Shown: piece by piece, positions 13,955-15,147 of the stretch
Position numbering within the stretch: position 1 is the stretch's first letter
Layout: every line of letters begins with the position of its first letter
From: JBOGEB01 sp050743125
Lineage (GTDB): Bacteria > Actinomycetota > Nitriliruptoria > Euzebyales > Egibacteraceae
DNA length: 15,147 nucleotides
Direction of reading: 5' to 3'
NCBI GenBank assembly: GCA_050743125.1
Contig: JBOGEB010000099.1
Coordinates: forward strand, 1-15,147
The notes under the pieces: generated by a model
Database searches by the model: none
The model's input: only the letters and a program-made list of their open reading frames with translations
Told to the model about the DNA's origin: nothing
Program-made: the position numbers and the translations under genes

Positions 13955-15147
13955 TCATTCGATGAGGACGAGCTGCGGCGGGTCGGGGTGACGGGCGTGA
14001 CGGCCACCGGGACGTCGGGCGGTGGGTGGCTTGACGTCCGGGACTGCCGGTCTGGCTGGTCTGGCTGGCGGCGCGGTCCGGGCCGCTGGTCGCGCGCGGC
14101 GCACAGGCGTGCGCTGCTGGTGGTGGGGCCAGCCGAACGGCGGATGAAAGGTCAGCGTGGCGTCGGCGTCGCCGGTGACCATCCAGCCGCCCTCGTGCAC
14201 CGCACCATGATGCTGTGCGCACAGCAACGCGAGGTTCGGGGTCAGCGTCGGCCCGCCGTCACCTCCTTTGGGGCGGGCGGGTGGGGGAGGTTGGCGTGGT
14301 CGATGCACGTCGCACCACTGCCACGGCCGCTCACACCGGGTGCCGTCCGGGTAGACGAACCGGCAGGCCCGGTCACGCTCGACCACGGCCAGGCGCTGCG
14401 CCGGGCTGGGATGCCGGCGCGCGTCCAGCCACACCGTGCGCCCGTCACGGGTGATTTGGCGGCGGACCACGTCGGCGTCGCACGCGATCCGCCTGGCGGT
14501 GGTGCCGCAGATCGTGCCTGCCCAATCGAGCCTTGCGGCGGGAGCGTCGGGCTCGGCGGCCAGCGTCTCCGGCGTGACGAACACCGTGGCCCGCGGCTGT
14601 AGCCCCGCGACGGACGGCAGGTCGTCTTTGCGGGCCAGCGCGCGGCGGGCCAGCTCGACCAGCGCGTCGGCGTTGCGCTGCTCGGGGGTGCGTCGGCGCT
14701 CGTCGGGCACGGTCGCCGGGTCTGGGCCGGCCAGCGCGTCGAACGCGGTGTGCACCAGCGCGAGGCCGGCGGGGTCGAGCAGCCCGTTGATCCATCCCAT
14801 GCCGTCGTCTCGCGGGGACAGGCTGATCCTGCGGGCGGCGTACTGGCGGTGTGCCCGCTCTTCTGCGGGACCGGGGTCCGCCGCGTGACGCCGGTCGGCC
14901 AGCGCCTCGCGGAACGCCCGGTCGTCGGTCTGGGAGGCTTGGGCGACCAGCTCGTCCTGTGCTGCGGCGACCAGCTGCGGGTGGGTGCGCGCCGCCTGAG
15001 CCAACGCGTCGGCTTGGGCGGGGCTGATCGTTCCTGCCGCCAACGCCGCCGCCGTGACCTCCAGCCCCGGCCCGGCCAGCGCGGTGGCCAGCCGCGTCTG
15101 GCTGGCGGCCTGCCCGCCGGACAGCCGCCCCGCGGTGCGCAGCAGCC
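13955..15147 (-). CDS. DUF222/HNH-type protein, 5' end beyond window, HNH motif divergent
   Basis: 396 residues are visible; the reading frame continues to the right edge (LLRTAGRLSGGQAASQTRLA precedes the TTG at 15043), so the true start is outside. The upstream two thirds fit the DUF222 helical domain (ISPAQADALAQAA, WINGLLDPAGLALVHTAFDAL). The C-terminal part resembles the HNH module of this actinobacterial family, with CRFVYPDGTRC, WQWCDVH, GGPTLTPNLALLC and AQHHGAVHEGGW. Where family members normally have a His-His pair and a Trp, this one reads CDVHRPRQPPPP, so the first half of the catalytic motif looks lost. A Pro/Arg-rich tail ends the protein. DUF222/HNH genes are dispersed in many copies in actinobacteria and may belong to selfish or 13E12-like repeat elements. 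Nuclease activity is uncertain. Confidence 0.85.
   Translation of the reverse strand, partial: LLRTAGRLSGGQAASQTRLATALAGPGLEVTAAALAAGTISPAQADALAQAARTHPQLVAAAQDELVAQASQTDDRAFREALADRRHAADPGPAEERAHRQYAARRISLSPRDDGMGWINGLLDPAGLALVHTAFDALAGPDPATVPDERRRTPEQRNADALVELARRALARKDDLPSVAGLQPRATVFVTPETLAAEPDAPAARLDWAGTICGTTARRIACDADVVRRQITRDGRTVWLDARRHPSPAQRLAVVERDRACRFVYPDGTRCERPWQWCDVHRPRQPPPPARPKGGDGGPTLTPNLALLCAQHHGAVHEGGWMVTGDADATLTFHPPFGWPHHQQRTPVRRARPAARTAPPARPARPAVPDVKPPTARRPGGRHARHPDPPQLVLIE

Overview
The window comes from a high-GC actinobacterium (Actinomycetota). The evidence is strongly G/C-biased third codon positions, GTG starts, an isoniazid-inducible (ini)-type dynamin operon, a large LuxR-type signalling ATPase and a DUF222/HNH protein. 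Genus is not resolvable from the sequence alone.

Left block (about 199-9425): an ini-type envelope-stress cluster. A membrane-anchored Hsp70-like ATPase (minus) diverges from iniB-iniA-iniC (plus). iniB encodes an IniB N-terminal domain followed by a very acidic Asp/Asn repeat region. iniA and iniC encode two dynamin-like GTPases, with a 1-nt stop/start overlap (TGATG). A large P-loop ATPase/LuxR-HTH regulator (minus) converges on iniC and is a candidate IniR-type controller. The 283-bp divergent promoter region carries several CCCCTA elements. Two almost identical 17-18-bp-stem hairpins lie just beyond hsp70 and at the iniC/regulator junction, so they bracket the hsp70-iniBAC cassette. Likely cooperation (inference from family knowledge): the regulator senses envelope stress, IniA and IniC remodel membrane, IniB is a partner or scaffold, and the Hsp70-like ATPase links cytoplasm and cell wall through its membrane segment and Ser/Pro stalk.

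Middle block (about 9426-11320): an accessory insert. A 222-bp MITE-like element has IS5-type inverted repeats and a TGA target duplication. It sits 29 bp beyond a two-gene operon (minus) of visibly lower GC3. The operon encodes a two-TM coiled-coil membrane protein and a translationally coupled 161-aa unknown protein with a faint RelE/ParE-like layout. This pair is the best candidate here for an undescribed system.

Right block (11321-15147): glucose-6-phosphate isomerase (plus) converges on a HEPN/MNT nucleotidyltransferase toxin-antitoxin pair (minus). Upstream of that pair, after a strong hairpin, is a DUF222/HNH protein (minus) running off the right edge, with an apparently degenerate first half of its HNH motif. 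No rRNA, tRNA or CRISPR was found.
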